Assembly (NCBI GenBank): GCA_937875395.1
Contig: CALNCU010000227.1
Span: 1-64,000 of the forward strand
Origin: an uncultured Armatimonadota bacterium
GTDB taxonomy: Bacteria; Armatimonadota; UBA5829; DTJY01
Direction: 5' to 3'
DNA length: 64,000 nt
Shown here: piece after piece, positions 55,860-64,000 of the stretch
How positions within the stretch are numbered: position 1 is the first letter of the stretch
Layout: each line of letters opens with the position of its first letter
Translations under genes and position numbers: made by a program
Notes under the pieces: model-generated
Told to the model about the DNA's origin: nothing
Database searches by the model: none
The model's input: the letters and a program-made list of their open reading frames with translations, nothing else

Positions 55860-56768
55860 TTAACGGGTTATGCCAAGCCCCTTCCTTAAACCCTCTGCGT
55901 GTGCATGTATAAGATAGAACTTTTTAAGCATGGGAGGCCAGGCGGGCAGCCTGCCGCCGGATGAGCTTATGTACTCTTCATTAAGGTAACGGCGGACCCA
56001 GCCCATTCTTTCAAATAGTCTATCATACTTGAGGTACCGGAGTCTAACCATCCTCTTTGCCATAGCGGATGGATGCTTGCAGAAGAACTTTCCGGCATAC
56101 TCCGCCCGCTCTTTTCTAAATGCAGCCTGGCTTTGCAGCGAGTACTTTCCAACTTTGCAGTGGAGGACGTATGCCCGCCTGTTTTTTATGCGTTTCAGGC
56201 CGGATTCCATCAGGCGCGTGCCAAGTTCCACATCCTCCCATGCCCATACAAACTCTTCATCAAAGCCGCCTGCGCTCTCAAGGCTTTTCCTTGGGCATGA
56301 TGCGTTTGCGGTTATAAAATACACTCCTCCAAAATCCAGGAATGCCATGGTTTTAATATCCCAGCGCAAGAACGGAGGGGCCTGTATATCTTCCTTGCGG
56401 GTCAGGTTTATTATTGGGCCGTCCATAATAATGCCGGGGTTGGTTTTGTGGGTTTCAACATGTTCCCGTATATACCAGGGCGGGGCAAAGGCATCGCTGT
56501 CTATAAATATTACAATCTCTCCCGCGGCCTCTGTAATTGCCTTGTTCCGTGCTATGCTCGGCCCCAGGGTTTTGGTGTTTGCAATATAGGCAAGGCGGCA
56601 GGGAGGGTTTAGATTGCGGATCATCTCTGCCGTGCCGTCCGTTGAGCAATCATCCACAATCACTATTTCGTACTTGTCTTTGGGATAGTCCTGTTCAAAA
56701 AGATGCTCAAGGCATTTTTTAAGAAGGGCCTCTCTGTTATATGTGGCGATGACTACAGTTGCATCCAT
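55860..56768 (-). CDS. Family 2 glycosyltransferase
   Basis: 302 residues. TVVIATYNREALLKKCLEHLF, metal site FIDSDAFAPP and WAWEDVELGTRLMESG. A longer frame reaches into the upstream gene; the ATG at 56768 gives the normal GT2 N-terminus, with AAGGAG about 13 bases upstream, a longer spacing than usual. Third member of the local GT2 trio. Confidence 0.88.
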   Translation of the reverse strand: MDATVVIATYNREALLKKCLEHLFEQDYPKDKYEIVIVDDCSTDGTAEMIRNLNPPCRLAYIANTKTLGPSIARNKAITEAAGEIVIFIDSDAFAPPWYIREHVETHKTNPGIIMDGPIINLTRKEDIQAPPFLRWDIKTMAFLDFGGVYFITANASCPRKSLESAGGFDEEFVWAWEDVELGTRLMESGLKRIKNRRAYVLHCKVGKYSLQSQAAFRKERAEYAGKFFCKHPSAMAKRMVRLRYLKYDRLFERMGWVRRYLNEEYISSSGGRLPAWPPMLKKFYLIHAHAEGLRKGLGITR

Positions 56769-56785
56769 CCGCCGTTGTACTCCTT

Positions 56786-57832
56786 TTAAGTTCTTTGTTC
56801 GGCCAGTTCCCGGGCTGCGCGGGCTACCTGGTTTTCGTCTATGGCAAGAAGGCATTTAAAGTAGCGGCAGTTCCCTTTTATGCAGGTATTGGTGCAGCCG
56901 GAATTTTCAACCCGTATCACCCTGCTTGGCACGCCGTAGGGCTTCCACCGGTTGGGGAAATCCTCTTTCAGGGCAAAGATAGATACCACCGGCACCCCCA
57001 CCGCTGCCGCTATGTGCCCAGGCCCGGAATCCGGGCAGATAAGCACATCCATGGCGGAGATTACCCCGGCCAGCTGACGGAGCCCGGTCTTTCCGGCAAT
57101 ATTTAAAACTCCTCCGCCAATCTCTTCTTCTACCTTTGCGGCAAGTTCAACCTCTTTGGGGCCGCCCATAATCACCAGCCTGTACCCCGGCCAGCCGCAG
57201 ATAATCTTTCCAGCGGCGGCAAATTTATCTGTAGGCCAAATCTGCGGATTAATATTCATGCCCTTGCCCAGGTGCATCCCTACTACTTTCTCACCGGGCT
57301 TAATTCCAAGCTCTTTTAAGAATTCTTTCCCGCCTGCCTTTTCTTCTGCCGTAAGCCAGATTCCGGGCAGGACTTCCGGGATGGAGAGCCCCAGGATGCG
57401 GGCATAATCCAACTGGCAGTCTACCCAGTGGCTGGTTGTATCTCCATGCAGAGAGCGCACCCGCACGGCATGCGTAAACAGAAAACTGTATGTAATTCGC
57501 TCTGCCTGCCCAACCCTTACGGGGATGCCGGCAAGCGCGCAAATCCATGCCTGCGCAGAAGTGCTCCAGGGCATAACCGCCAGATCAAACCGCCCGCGCC
57601 TTACAAGACTAAGCTTGCGTGCAAAGGAGGCGTCTGCGCCTGGTTCCAAAAAGCCGTCTGCAAAGGGGTTGTTTTCCATAACCGGGCGCATGGCAGGGTT
57701 GATCCAGCAGGTTACAGAGCAATTGGGATAACACTTCTTAAAGGTTTCCATAAGCGTGGATGTAAGCAGAAGATCTCCTACGCCGCCCCTGGTAAGCACA
57801 AAGAGAATTCTCTGTATCTGTGGTGATTTCAC
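56786..57832 (-). CDS. Family 9 glycosyltransferase (heptosyltransferase-like)
   Basis: 348 residues. GT9 motifs are LTRGGVGDLLLTSTLMETF at the N-terminus and CPDSGPGHIAAAVGVPVV near the C-terminus. VVGMHLGKGMNINPQIW is the donor-side loop. The C-terminal 60 residues contain several cysteines (SGCTNTCIKGNCRYFKC), a pattern also seen in other GT9 proteins. It acts in the cytosol on a lipid-linked core. The other GT9 gene is at 47433. Confidence 0.9.
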   Translation of the reverse strand: MKSPQIQRILFVLTRGGVGDLLLTSTLMETFKKCYPNCSVTCWINPAMRPVMENNPFADGFLEPGADASFARKLSLVRRGRFDLAVMPWSTSAQAWICALAGIPVRVGQAERITYSFLFTHAVRVRSLHGDTTSHWVDCQLDYARILGLSIPEVLPGIWLTAEEKAGGKEFLKELGIKPGEKVVGMHLGKGMNINPQIWPTDKFAAAGKIICGWPGYRLVIMGGPKEVELAAKVEEEIGGGVLNIAGKTGLRQLAGVISAMDVLICPDSGPGHIAAAVGVPVVSIFALKEDFPNRWKPYGVPSRVIRVENSGCTNTCIKGNCRYFKCLLAIDENQVARAARELAEQRT

Positions 57833-57897
57833 TTATATGGTACTCTCCTGCGCGCAAGCCGGGTTTAACGGTTTAATCTGGTTGTATGCAAAGAGCA

Positions 57898-59469
57898 TTA
57901 ACGTGCCCTGGAGGCCTTTCTATCAATCTTTCCTATAAGCCATTCTTTTTCATCAAAGCAGACTTTAAGCTTTATTCCGTGTTCTGCCAGTATTTTGGCA
58001 TCATTTGGAGAGACTACCAGCGCGTAGTTGTCTGCACGCTTTGGAATTATCTTCATAAACTCTTTTAAATCACGGGCGACAACCATGTTGGGCCTGGAGT
58101 AGAAGAAGAGTCCGTACTCGCAGCGTATGCCATTAATAGTATACACAGGCCCCCCATCTGCAACCATGGCGGCATCTATTGCCGTCTGTTTTGGTGAGAA
58201 ATACCGGTGCACCTTGGTGTACTCGTTAGGGAATAGGCAGAGCGTTGCCCCAAGCATAACCGCCATCACCGCCGGGCCCAGCCGGCTGTTTTTTATGAGA
58301 GCCGCACCTGCAATGGAGTAGGCAACCAGTATTACTCCGGCAACCCATAAGGGATTTATGGCAGAGAGAACATGATTGGCGGCAGTGGCAGATTTTAAGC
58401 AGAAGAACGATGCAATCGCCGCCGCAATACCTATGGAAACTGTTGCAATCCCCTGAATCTTGCGGCTCTTTGCTTCTGTTACGGATGCGGCAATAAGTAT
58501 GGCAAAAGCGGGGAGCATGGGAACTATGTAGTTGGGCAGCTTGGTCTTTGCTATGGAAAAAAGCACAAGCGGCGGAAGAATCCAGAGCCAGAGCAGGCGC
58601 CCCGCATCCCCCCTGTCCTTTATAAAAGATTTAGGCCACAGCAGCACCCACGGGAAGAATCCGGCGGCAATTATTACCAGATAGAAATACCAGGGGCCCT
58701 GGTGGTTGCAGACTGCCGTGGTGAGCCGCGCATACGTGTTTGTAGAGAGCGTAGGCTCAAGGAAGAGCGCGCCGTGGCGTTGAGCCTCTATAATAAACCA
58801 GGGCATTACAACCGCGGCCCAGAGGAGTGCAGATATATATATTACCGGGTTAAGGAGCCTTTTGCGGTCGCTCCCGGTTATGGCGTACAGGAAGCAGACC
58901 ATACAGGGCAACACAAGCCCCCACAGCCCTTTGTTCAGGGTGGCAAATCCGGCGGAGAGCCAGAATACAGGGTACAGGCGCCAGTCCTTCTTCTCCCACG
59001 CAACTATAAAGGCAAAGATTGCAAGCGTAACAAAAAAGGCCAGCGTGGCATCAAGGATTGCCAGCTTGCCCGTTGCAAAGAAGATAGGCGACGATGCAAG
59101 TATAAACCCTGCCACAATTCCGGTCCGCCTGTTAAAGAGCCGGGCGCCGAACGCCGCAGAAAGGTAGACCAGCCCAAATCCAAAGATTAGGGAGTTCAGC
59201 CGGGCGGAAACTTCAGATATCCCAAAAAGCTTAAAGCAGGCCGCCTGAATCCACATGCTGAGCGGCGCATGGATGAACCACGGTTCGTTGTGCCAGTAGA
59301 GCGTCCACCAGTCTTTGCGTCCAAGAAGCTCCTTTGCTACCTGGGAATAGAGCGCTTCGTCATTATCCGTGAGGGGATAGCCGCCCATCTTGAAGGCCAG
59401 CACCAGCAGCGTGAATACTCCAAGCGCCGCCCAGGGCAGATATTTATTTACCGATTCTGTTTTTTGCAT
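57898..59469 (-). CDS. Family 39 glycosyltransferase (ArnT-like membrane enzyme)
   Basis: 523 residues with about eleven to thirteen membrane helices. The first periplasmic loop carries the catalytic acidic pair in TDNDEALYSQVAKELL, and HAPLSMWIQAACFKLFG matches the PMT/ArnT family. These enzymes use a polyprenyl-phosphate sugar to modify lipid A, glycans or proteins on the outer face of the inner membrane. ATG at 59469 has AAAGG eight bases upstream and overlaps the end of the polyprenol-phosphate mannosyltransferase gene, so donor synthesis and use are coupled. Confidence 0.9.
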   Translation of the reverse strand: MQKTESVNKYLPWAALGVFTLLVLAFKMGGYPLTDNDEALYSQVAKELLGRKDWWTLYWHNEPWFIHAPLSMWIQAACFKLFGISEVSARLNSLIFGFGLVYLSAAFGARLFNRRTGIVAGFILASSPIFFATGKLAILDATLAFFVTLAIFAFIVAWEKKDWRLYPVFWLSAGFATLNKGLWGLVLPCMVCFLYAITGSDRKRLLNPVIYISALLWAAVVMPWFIIEAQRHGALFLEPTLSTNTYARLTTAVCNHQGPWYFYLVIIAAGFFPWVLLWPKSFIKDRGDAGRLLWLWILPPLVLFSIAKTKLPNYIVPMLPAFAILIAASVTEAKSRKIQGIATVSIGIAAAIASFFCLKSATAANHVLSAINPLWVAGVILVAYSIAGAALIKNSRLGPAVMAVMLGATLCLFPNEYTKVHRYFSPKQTAIDAAMVADGGPVYTINGIRCEYGLFFYSRPNMVVARDLKEFMKIIPKRADNYALVVSPNDAKILAEHGIKLKVCFDEKEWLIGKIDRKASRAR

Positions 59470-60181
59470 TATTGTTGCCTTTAACCGAAAGCACAAGCTT
59501 TATGGGCATGGACATTGCTTCCAGTATCTTTTTAATAGACATTTTGCTTCTTCCTACCTGGCGGTCTGTAAAGACTGTGGAGACTTCTCCCAGCCGTGCC
59601 CCCTTCTTAAAGAGCCTGTATACAGATTCCGTCTGGAAGGCAAAACCCTGTGATATTATAGCATCCATATCAAGGTGTTTCAGGCAGTCCACTCTGTACG
59701 CCTTAAACCCGGCCATGGGATCTGTTAAGGGCAGGCCGGTTATTATGCGCACGTACATGCTGGAAATTCTGCTTAATATAAGCCTTCTGAGCGGCCAGTT
59801 GACTATAGTCGCCCGCCTGCCGGTGTATCTTGACCCAATTACAATATCTGCCTTATCCAGGGCGGCAATAAGCCTTGGAACATCGTCCGGGTTGTGCGAC
59901 AGGTCTGCATCCATGCATACAAGAGCTTCGTAGCCGTTATCCATGGCGTACCGGAAGCCGTCCATATATGAGCCGGAGAAACTGCGCTTTCCTTCTCTCT
60001 CAAGCAGACGCACGCACGGGTCGCGTTGAGCTATGCCGCGCACTATCTCTGCCGTTTTATCCGGGGATGAATCATCTACTACAAGAATATCCGGCGGAGA
60101 GGGTAGATCCCGCAGCCGGGCTATAAGTTTTGCAATGTTATCTTCTTCATTAAGGGTGGGAACAACTATTAAACTCTTCAA
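59444..60181 (-). CDS. Polyprenol monophosphomannose synthase-like GT2 (DPM1 family)
   Basis: 245 residues. VVPTLNEEDNIAKLI, ILVVDDSSPDKT, MDADLSHNPDD and SRYTGR are the DPM1-type motifs; QGFAFQTESVYRLFKKG and DRQVGRSKMS follow. It has no C-terminal membrane domain. It makes polyprenyl-phosphate mannose (or glucose) from GDP- or UDP-sugar for lipid-donor enzymes such as the overlapping GT39 gene downstream. Confidence 0.92.
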   Translation of the reverse strand: MKSLIVVPTLNEEDNIAKLIARLRDLPSPPDILVVDDSSPDKTAEIVRGIAQRDPCVRLLEREGKRSFSGSYMDGFRYAMDNGYEALVCMDADLSHNPDDVPRLIAALDKADIVIGSRYTGRRATIVNWPLRRLILSRISSMYVRIITGLPLTDPMAGFKAYRVDCLKHLDMDAIISQGFAFQTESVYRLFKKGARLGEVSTVFTDRQVGRSKMSIKKILEAMSMPIKLVLSVKGNNNAKNRIGK

Positions 60182-60253
60182 TTTGTTTTTTTAAGGGCCG
60201 GATTTCGCGTGGGAAGCGCAGCCCGAATCTCCTTCTTAATCTACTGCAGAATA

Positions 60254-60880
60254 CTATTGCCGGTTAAGGGTTTTAGCTGCTTCTGCGGCTGTTGATTCTT
60301 GCCGCCCGGGTCCACCGGCCGGGCTGCGTGGCTGCTTTGAAAACATGTTTACCAACAGATATGCCGTTAAAAGCCCAAATACGGCTCCCGCAGCTACCTG
60401 AAACGGGTAGTGCGCATTAGCCTGCACTCTGGACCATGCTATGGCGCCGGCCCATGTGTACCATATAACAGTGGCTTTTGAAAACCGCAGTGACAGCAAA
60501 AATGCAAGCGCAATGGCACCTGCAGTATGCCCGCTTGGGAAGCCTTCGCCTCCGCCGCAAGGGCGCATGGCAATAGCCCCAAGGTCAAAGTGTTTAATTA
60601 ACTGGACAAAAAAGGTAACAATAATAAGTACTGTAAAAGCCAGCATCAGGTTACGCCAGTTTTTTATTGCTATTGCAGCAATTATAAGCGCCAGGTATCC
60701 GCAGACCAGAAACAGCACGTTTCCCGTATCGCTCATGAAATGTGCAAAGTCCAGCACATGGCCCTTGGGGAATTTTGATAAGAAAAAGGCGGAGGAGATA
60801 ATTACTGACAGGGCGATAGCCCCGCAATAGAGTGGATTCAGCCTATGTGCGCCTTTAAAACGATAATTCTGCAAGTTCAT
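60254..60880 (-). CDS. PAP2 family membrane phosphatase
   Basis: 208 residues with five or six membrane helices. Phosphatase motifs are AMRPCGGG, FPSGHTAG with catalytic His, and SRVQANAHYPFQV with the second His. The usual Asp four residues after that His is Gln here. PAP2 enzymes recycle undecaprenyl pyrophosphate or dephosphorylate lipids. Position beside polyprenyl-phosphate glycosylation genes suggests carrier-lipid recycling. Activity may be affected by the Asp to Gln change. Confidence 0.85.
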   Translation of the reverse strand: MNLQNYRFKGAHRLNPLYCGAIALSVIISSAFFLSKFPKGHVLDFAHFMSDTGNVLFLVCGYLALIIAAIAIKNWRNLMLAFTVLIIVTFFVQLIKHFDLGAIAMRPCGGGEGFPSGHTAGAIALAFLLSLRFSKATVIWYTWAGAIAWSRVQANAHYPFQVAAGAVFGLLTAYLLVNMFSKQPRSPAGGPGRQESTAAEAAKTLNRQ

Positions 60881-61077
60881 CTGTCGCTCCTGTGGACTGC
60901 TGCAAGGGACCGGATTTATAGCATAATAAGCGCAGAGCCTTCCTGTTATTCCCGGGATGATAAAGATTGCAGAGCTTATACAGTATACTCTTAAACGGTG
61001 CTTAATGCAAGCAAAAAGTGGTCTGCCGCAGGTGAGCCCGGCACCGGTTGCCGGTGTAGTCGGAGGTGTTTATTCTT

Positions 61078-62748
61078 ATGATTATGAAAAAAGATACTGT
61101 TAAAATGGCAGCGGCCGCCTGCAGCACAATGCGGCAATCCTGTGCAAGGTTTTGCCGGTCTAACGGTGATCTGCTGCTGATTCTGTTCTTTGCAGCGGCC
61201 GTGTTGCTTGCCAACATAGGGGTTGCCCGCGAGTTCTACTCCGACGATGAATACCTGTACGCCAAGATTGCCGCAGAGATGTTTCACAGGGGCGATCTGT
61301 GGGTGCCCACGTGGCTGGGCAAGGCCGCCTTTTACAAGCCTCCCTTTACTTACTGGCTTATGATGCTGGGCTACTCCGTATTTGGAGTAAGCCTTACTGC
61401 GGCCAGAATCTCCGTTGCCGCAACGGGGGTGTGCACGGCATGGCTTCTCTTTCTTCTTGGGCGACGGTTGTATGGCCGGGAAGGGGCACGGCTTGCCGGA
61501 TTGCTCTTTATTACATCATTCGGTTATCTGTTTTACGGCAGGGTGGGGATGATGGATATGCCGTTTACCCTCTTTATTGCCGCCGCAATCTACTCTTTTT
61601 ACCGGGCCTTTGAGGATGAATCCAAACAGCATGCAGCAGCGTTCTTTGTGCTTGCGGGGGCATCCACGCTTGTAAAGGGGCCGGTCTCTGCTGTGATAAT
61701 ACTGATGTTTGGTGTTCTTATGCTGGTAATCTACGGACGTCCTGGACGCATCTTTAATGCCTGGGGCGCTGCGGGTATTGTTGCCGGTATTGCCCTGGTT
61801 TTGCTCTGGCCCGCCGCCATGTACTTCCGGGGTGAGTGGGGCGAGTGGTACAGGTTCTTTGTATTGCGGGAGAACCTGGGCAAGTTCACAGATCAAGCGT
61901 ATTCCATCTTTAAGATGCTGCCGTATATTTTGCAGTACTTCTTTCCCTGGTCTCTGCTGTTTATTGCAGGTGCAGCGGTGCTCTTCCGGAGGGGAGCCTT
62001 AAGCGGCCGAAAATTTGTTTATCCGCTGTTTTGGATGCTTTGCGCAACGGCGGTCTTTATTATTCCGGCCGTAAAGCTTCCCTGGTATATGCTGCCGTCC
62101 CTGCCTGCGGCAGCCTTGTTTACGGCGGGGGCGTGGGTGGAGCTGAAAGGGAGCCGGCCTGCAAGGATTGGGGCGGCCGCTACCGTTATACCGGCGCTAA
62201 TTTTACTGGCGGCATTACTTGTTGCGCTAAGGGTCTCCGGGGATGCCGGACTTTGCATTGTGCTTGCGGCGGCATTTGCGGTAAACTTGCTGCTCCTGCG
62301 CTTTTTGCTTGTAGGGGATGTTGCAAAAGGCGCGCTGGCTTACGGAGCCATGGTTATCCTTATAATCCTTGCCGGAGGATGTTTTACGTTTGACAGGCTC
62401 CCCGGAGAAGCAATTGCCATGATGGGTTCCCAAAGCGTGCCGGTAGGCGTTGTAAAAAAGCAGGTTTATCTATACAGCTACTACCTGGACAGACCGGTCA
62501 GGCAGATTTATGAGACTTCTCAGGCGGACGATATTTTATCACGCGGCGGCCGGGTGATTGTGGATGCGCACAACCTTGCAGAGTTTACCCGTGAAGGCAG
62601 CATCCAAAAGATTCATACGCTGCACAAGTGGCGTGAATGGAAGGAGACCATAATGCCCCGGGAAGCAGTTTGTGCCGTTGTTACAGGTAATATACTGCCT
62701 CTTCAGGAGCAGGTCTATCTTATAAAATCTGCAGAGTTGCGGCGTTAA
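61078..62748 (+). CDS. Family 39 glycosyltransferase (ArnT-like membrane enzyme)
   Basis: 556 residues with about twelve membrane helices. The catalytic acidic pair lies in YSDDEYLYAKIAAEMF, followed by FYKPPFTYWLMMLGYSVFG. GGAGGTG lies nine bases before the ATG at 61078; a GTG at 61066 is an alternative. It is a second ArnT-like enzyme in the region and may transfer a different sugar or use a different acceptor than the one at 57898. The stop overlaps the convergent next gene by four bases. Confidence 0.9.
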   Translation: MIMKKDTVKMAAAACSTMRQSCARFCRSNGDLLLILFFAAAVLLANIGVAREFYSDDEYLYAKIAAEMFHRGDLWVPTWLGKAAFYKPPFTYWLMMLGYSVFGVSLTAARISVAATGVCTAWLLFLLGRRLYGREGARLAGLLFITSFGYLFYGRVGMMDMPFTLFIAAAIYSFYRAFEDESKQHAAAFFVLAGASTLVKGPVSAVIILMFGVLMLVIYGRPGRIFNAWGAAGIVAGIALVLLWPAAMYFRGEWGEWYRFFVLRENLGKFTDQAYSIFKMLPYILQYFFPWSLLFIAGAAVLFRRGALSGRKFVYPLFWMLCATAVFIIPAVKLPWYMLPSLPAAALFTAGAWVELKGSRPARIGAAATVIPALILLAALLVALRVSGDAGLCIVLAAAFAVNLLLLRFLLVGDVAKGALAYGAMVILIILAGGCFTFDRLPGEAIAMMGSQSVPVGVVKKQVYLYSYYLDRPVRQIYETSQADDILSRGGRVIVDAHNLAEFTREGSIQKIHTLHKWREWKETIMPREAVCAVVTGNILPLQEQVYLIKSAELRR

Positions 62749-63695
62749 GAGAGGCTATTGCGCACAAGGGCAAAGAGGAGCGGAAGCATTATCTCATGGT
62801 GCCCGGTGAGAGAGTATGCGCTGCCGCTGCTCATGGTGGGGCGGTGCAGCACGTTTACCATAGGCCGGTAGTGCTGATTCATATCCATATTCACAGTGGT
62901 AAAATCTTTAACAGGCTCCTTTGAGAGGTTCCGGGCTGCATTTAGCGCTTTTACAAAGACCTCCGGGAGCACCACTGCCGAACCTATATTAAGGTAGACG
63001 CCTCCATCCCCCATATCGCCAATAACGGAGATAATAAGGCGGAAATCTGTAAAGCTGGCCTGCCCAAGCGCAGAACCGCTGGCTGTGGGGTGCATGTGTA
63101 TGGTGTCGCCGCCTACTGCTATGTGCACGGTAACCGGCACTTCAAGCCGGGCCCCGGCGGCCAGAATGCTGTTTTTTTGGCAGGGGGCGTTCAGCTCTAT
63201 AAGCTTTTTGCCAAGGGAGGCCCCCATGCCCATCCCGCACCCGGCGCCCTCTGTGATGGCTCCGTTCATGGCTTCTCCGGTCTCCCTTACCATGCCGAAG
63301 CGTCCGTTTTCAAGGCTTGCTGCCACGTCTTCAGAGGTTCGCCCTATTAGCGCCATCTCAAAATCGTGGATGCTGGCGCCGCCGTTCATGGCGACGGCGC
63401 TTATAATCCCCTGCTCCATAAAGTCTATAAGAAGGGGGGCGAGCCCGCATTTTACAACATGTCCGCCAATCCCCACTATTACAGGTTTCTTTTTTTTGTA
63501 TGCGGTAACTATTGCCTGCACAACCTTGCGGAGTTCATTTGCCTTTAATATATCTGGCAGGCTGTCTAAAAATGCTCCAAGCCCCGCTCCAGGCTGGCAG
63601 ACTTCTGCAAGTTTTGAGGAATCTACCTTGGTTGGGCGCTCTTCTATAGGGAAGGTATTTATGTTTTTTAGATCAGCAGGTGTATAGCGTTTCAT
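62745..63695 (-). CDS. Conserved enzyme-like protein of unrecognised family
   Basis: 316 residues, cytosolic, with a likely Rossmann-type core. Notable motifs are VIVGIGGHVVKCGLAP, AVAMNGGASIHDFEMALIGRTSEDVA, GRFGMVRETGEAMN, HIAVGGDTIHMHPTASGSA and VNMDMNQHYRPMVNVLHRP. The His and Asp rich segments suggest a metal or phosphate site. AGGA lies nine bases before the ATG at 63695; a longer frame extends to 63785 into the repeat region. It borders the surface-glycan genes and may act on a sugar or nucleotide sugar, but no function is claimed. Confidence 0.65.
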   Translation of the reverse strand: MKRYTPADLKNINTFPIEERPTKVDSSKLAEVCQPGAGLGAFLDSLPDILKANELRKVVQAIVTAYKKKKPVIVGIGGHVVKCGLAPLLIDFMEQGIISAVAMNGGASIHDFEMALIGRTSEDVAASLENGRFGMVRETGEAMNGAITEGAGCGMGMGASLGKKLIELNAPCQKNSILAAGARLEVPVTVHIAVGGDTIHMHPTASGSALGQASFTDFRLIISVIGDMGDGGVYLNIGSAVVLPEVFVKALNAARNLSKEPVKDFTTVNMDMNQHYRPMVNVLHRPTMSSGSAYSLTGHHEIMLPLLFALVRNSLS

Positions 63696-63719
63696 AATTA
63701 TAGTCCTGGCAGCACCCCG

Positions 63720-63775
63720 CCAAATTAATTTGCGGGTGGCGCTTCGGCTGCAAGTGTGAAGTACTGCTCCGAAGC
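63720..63775. repeat. Degenerate palindromic repeat with GCTTCGG/CCGAAGC stem
   Basis: GCTTCGG (63741) and CCGAAGC (ending 63775) pair around a 21-base interior. The left flank AAATTAATTTGCGGGTGG resembles the end of copy 2 read on the other strand. It abuts the full copy at 63778, suggesting nested or repeated insertion. Confidence 0.55.
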
Positions 63776-63777
63776 CT

Positions 63778-63937
63778 GGTGGCATGCAAATTTAAATATG
63801 TCCTGGATACTTCAGTCGCAGAGTGCCTTGGCACGCCGCTGCCGAAGCAAGGGGCATCACCCCCAAGGCGATACTTCGGTCGCAGAGCCGGAGGCGCCGC
63901 TGCCGAAGCCCTGTTTGAACTTGCAAATCTACTAGTG
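63778..63937. repeat. MITE-like palindromic element, two hairpin units (copy 3)
   Basis: About 160 bases. Units at 63806-63848 and 63870-63909 each run GATACTTC to GCCGAAGC. The outer end CTGTTTGAACTTGCAAATC and ACTAGTG matches copy 1 in reverse complement, while the inner end GTGGCATGCAAATTTAAATA resembles the left end of copy 2. One unit has a GTGCC/GGCAC apex, the other GCC/GGC. The pair is inverted relative to copy 1. Confidence 0.75.
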
Positions 63938-64000
63938 ATGGAGTAGTTATTTGATTACACAGCAATCTTATGACTATTGCAGGTTCTTTGTCAATAATTC

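Larger units (their letters stand above)
63696..64000. other. Gene-free end of the window filled by palindromic repeats
   Basis: 305 bases upstream of the 62745 gene contain a degenerate repeat (63720-63775) and a full two-unit element (63778-63937), then about 60 AT-rich bases to the window edge. No gene was seen. Confidence 0.7.

Noticed and set aside
63720..63937. CRISPR array
   Set aside because: The repeated units are few, imperfect, hairpin-forming and not separated by spacers of constant length; no cas genes are present.

Overview
The window looks like a chromosomal segment of a diderm, free-living bacterium of the Armatimonadota type (inference). The main clue is a secreted pseudopilin whose N-terminus reads [19 protein letters not shown], then [11 protein letters not shown], and which ends in an H-x9-DG motif. 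A GH109-type oxidoreductase, CBM9-like domains, two divergent LpxB-like proteins and a full lipopolysaccharide-type glycosyltransferase region fit the same assignment. An ECF sigma/anti-sigma/MucB-like set and a small beta-barrel-like protein with a terminal Phe also point to an outer membrane. No tRNA, rRNA or CRISPR array was seen.

Layout. 1-2.6 kb: 5'-truncated rhomboid protease with TPRs, then a convergent GH109-like oxidoreductase. 2.8-10.8 kb (minus): a housekeeping run cinA-thpR-recA-recX-rny-YmdB-like phosphodiesterase, followed by a PKD-domain secreted protein and a decaprenyl-phosphate phosphoribosyltransferase-like UbiA protein. 10.9-14.7 kb (minus): cdsA and a BtuFDC-type ABC transporter. 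14.8-19.6 kb (minus): an AT-richer patch with an AraC regulator, the pseudopilin and a large secreted GH84-like enzyme. 19.7-21.6 kb: hisF-hisI and an orphan PorD-like ferredoxin. 21.6-29.4 kb: a SpoIIE-type phosphatase receptor, an MFS transporter, infA, a small envelope protein and an active/inactive M16 protease pair. 29.4-33.3 kb (plus): hpf, a PfkB kinase, class II aldolase, a 1-phosphofructokinase-like kinase and a small acidic protein. 33.4-35.6 kb: ECF sigma, zinc-finger anti-sigma factor and a MucB/RseB-like protein.

35.8-43.2 kb (plus) is the most interesting coding region. A response regulator and a PocR-domain histidine kinase lie directly upstream of five tightly packed enzyme genes: a DegT-type aminotransferase, a divergent cyclase, an AAC(3)-like acyltransferase fused to a TIM-barrel-like domain, a creatininase-family hydrolase and a Gfo/Idh/MocA dehydrogenase. 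This enzyme set suggests an uncharacterised amino-sugar or aminocyclitol pathway (inference).

45-63.7 kb is a surface glycan region: GT2, GT4, GT9 and GT39 transferases, an FkbM methyltransferase, an MsbA-like exporter, two LpxB-like proteins, a polyprenol-phosphate mannosyltransferase, a PAP2 phosphatase and an unrecognised conserved enzyme.

The most notable non-coding signal is a family of dispersed, MITE-like palindromic elements at about 21.4, 54.5 and 63.8 kb, with degenerate relics at 45.0 and 63.7 kb. They are built from about 40-nt hairpin units flanked by imperfect inverted ends containing CTAGTG. The apex of the hairpin changes in a compensatory way between copies.
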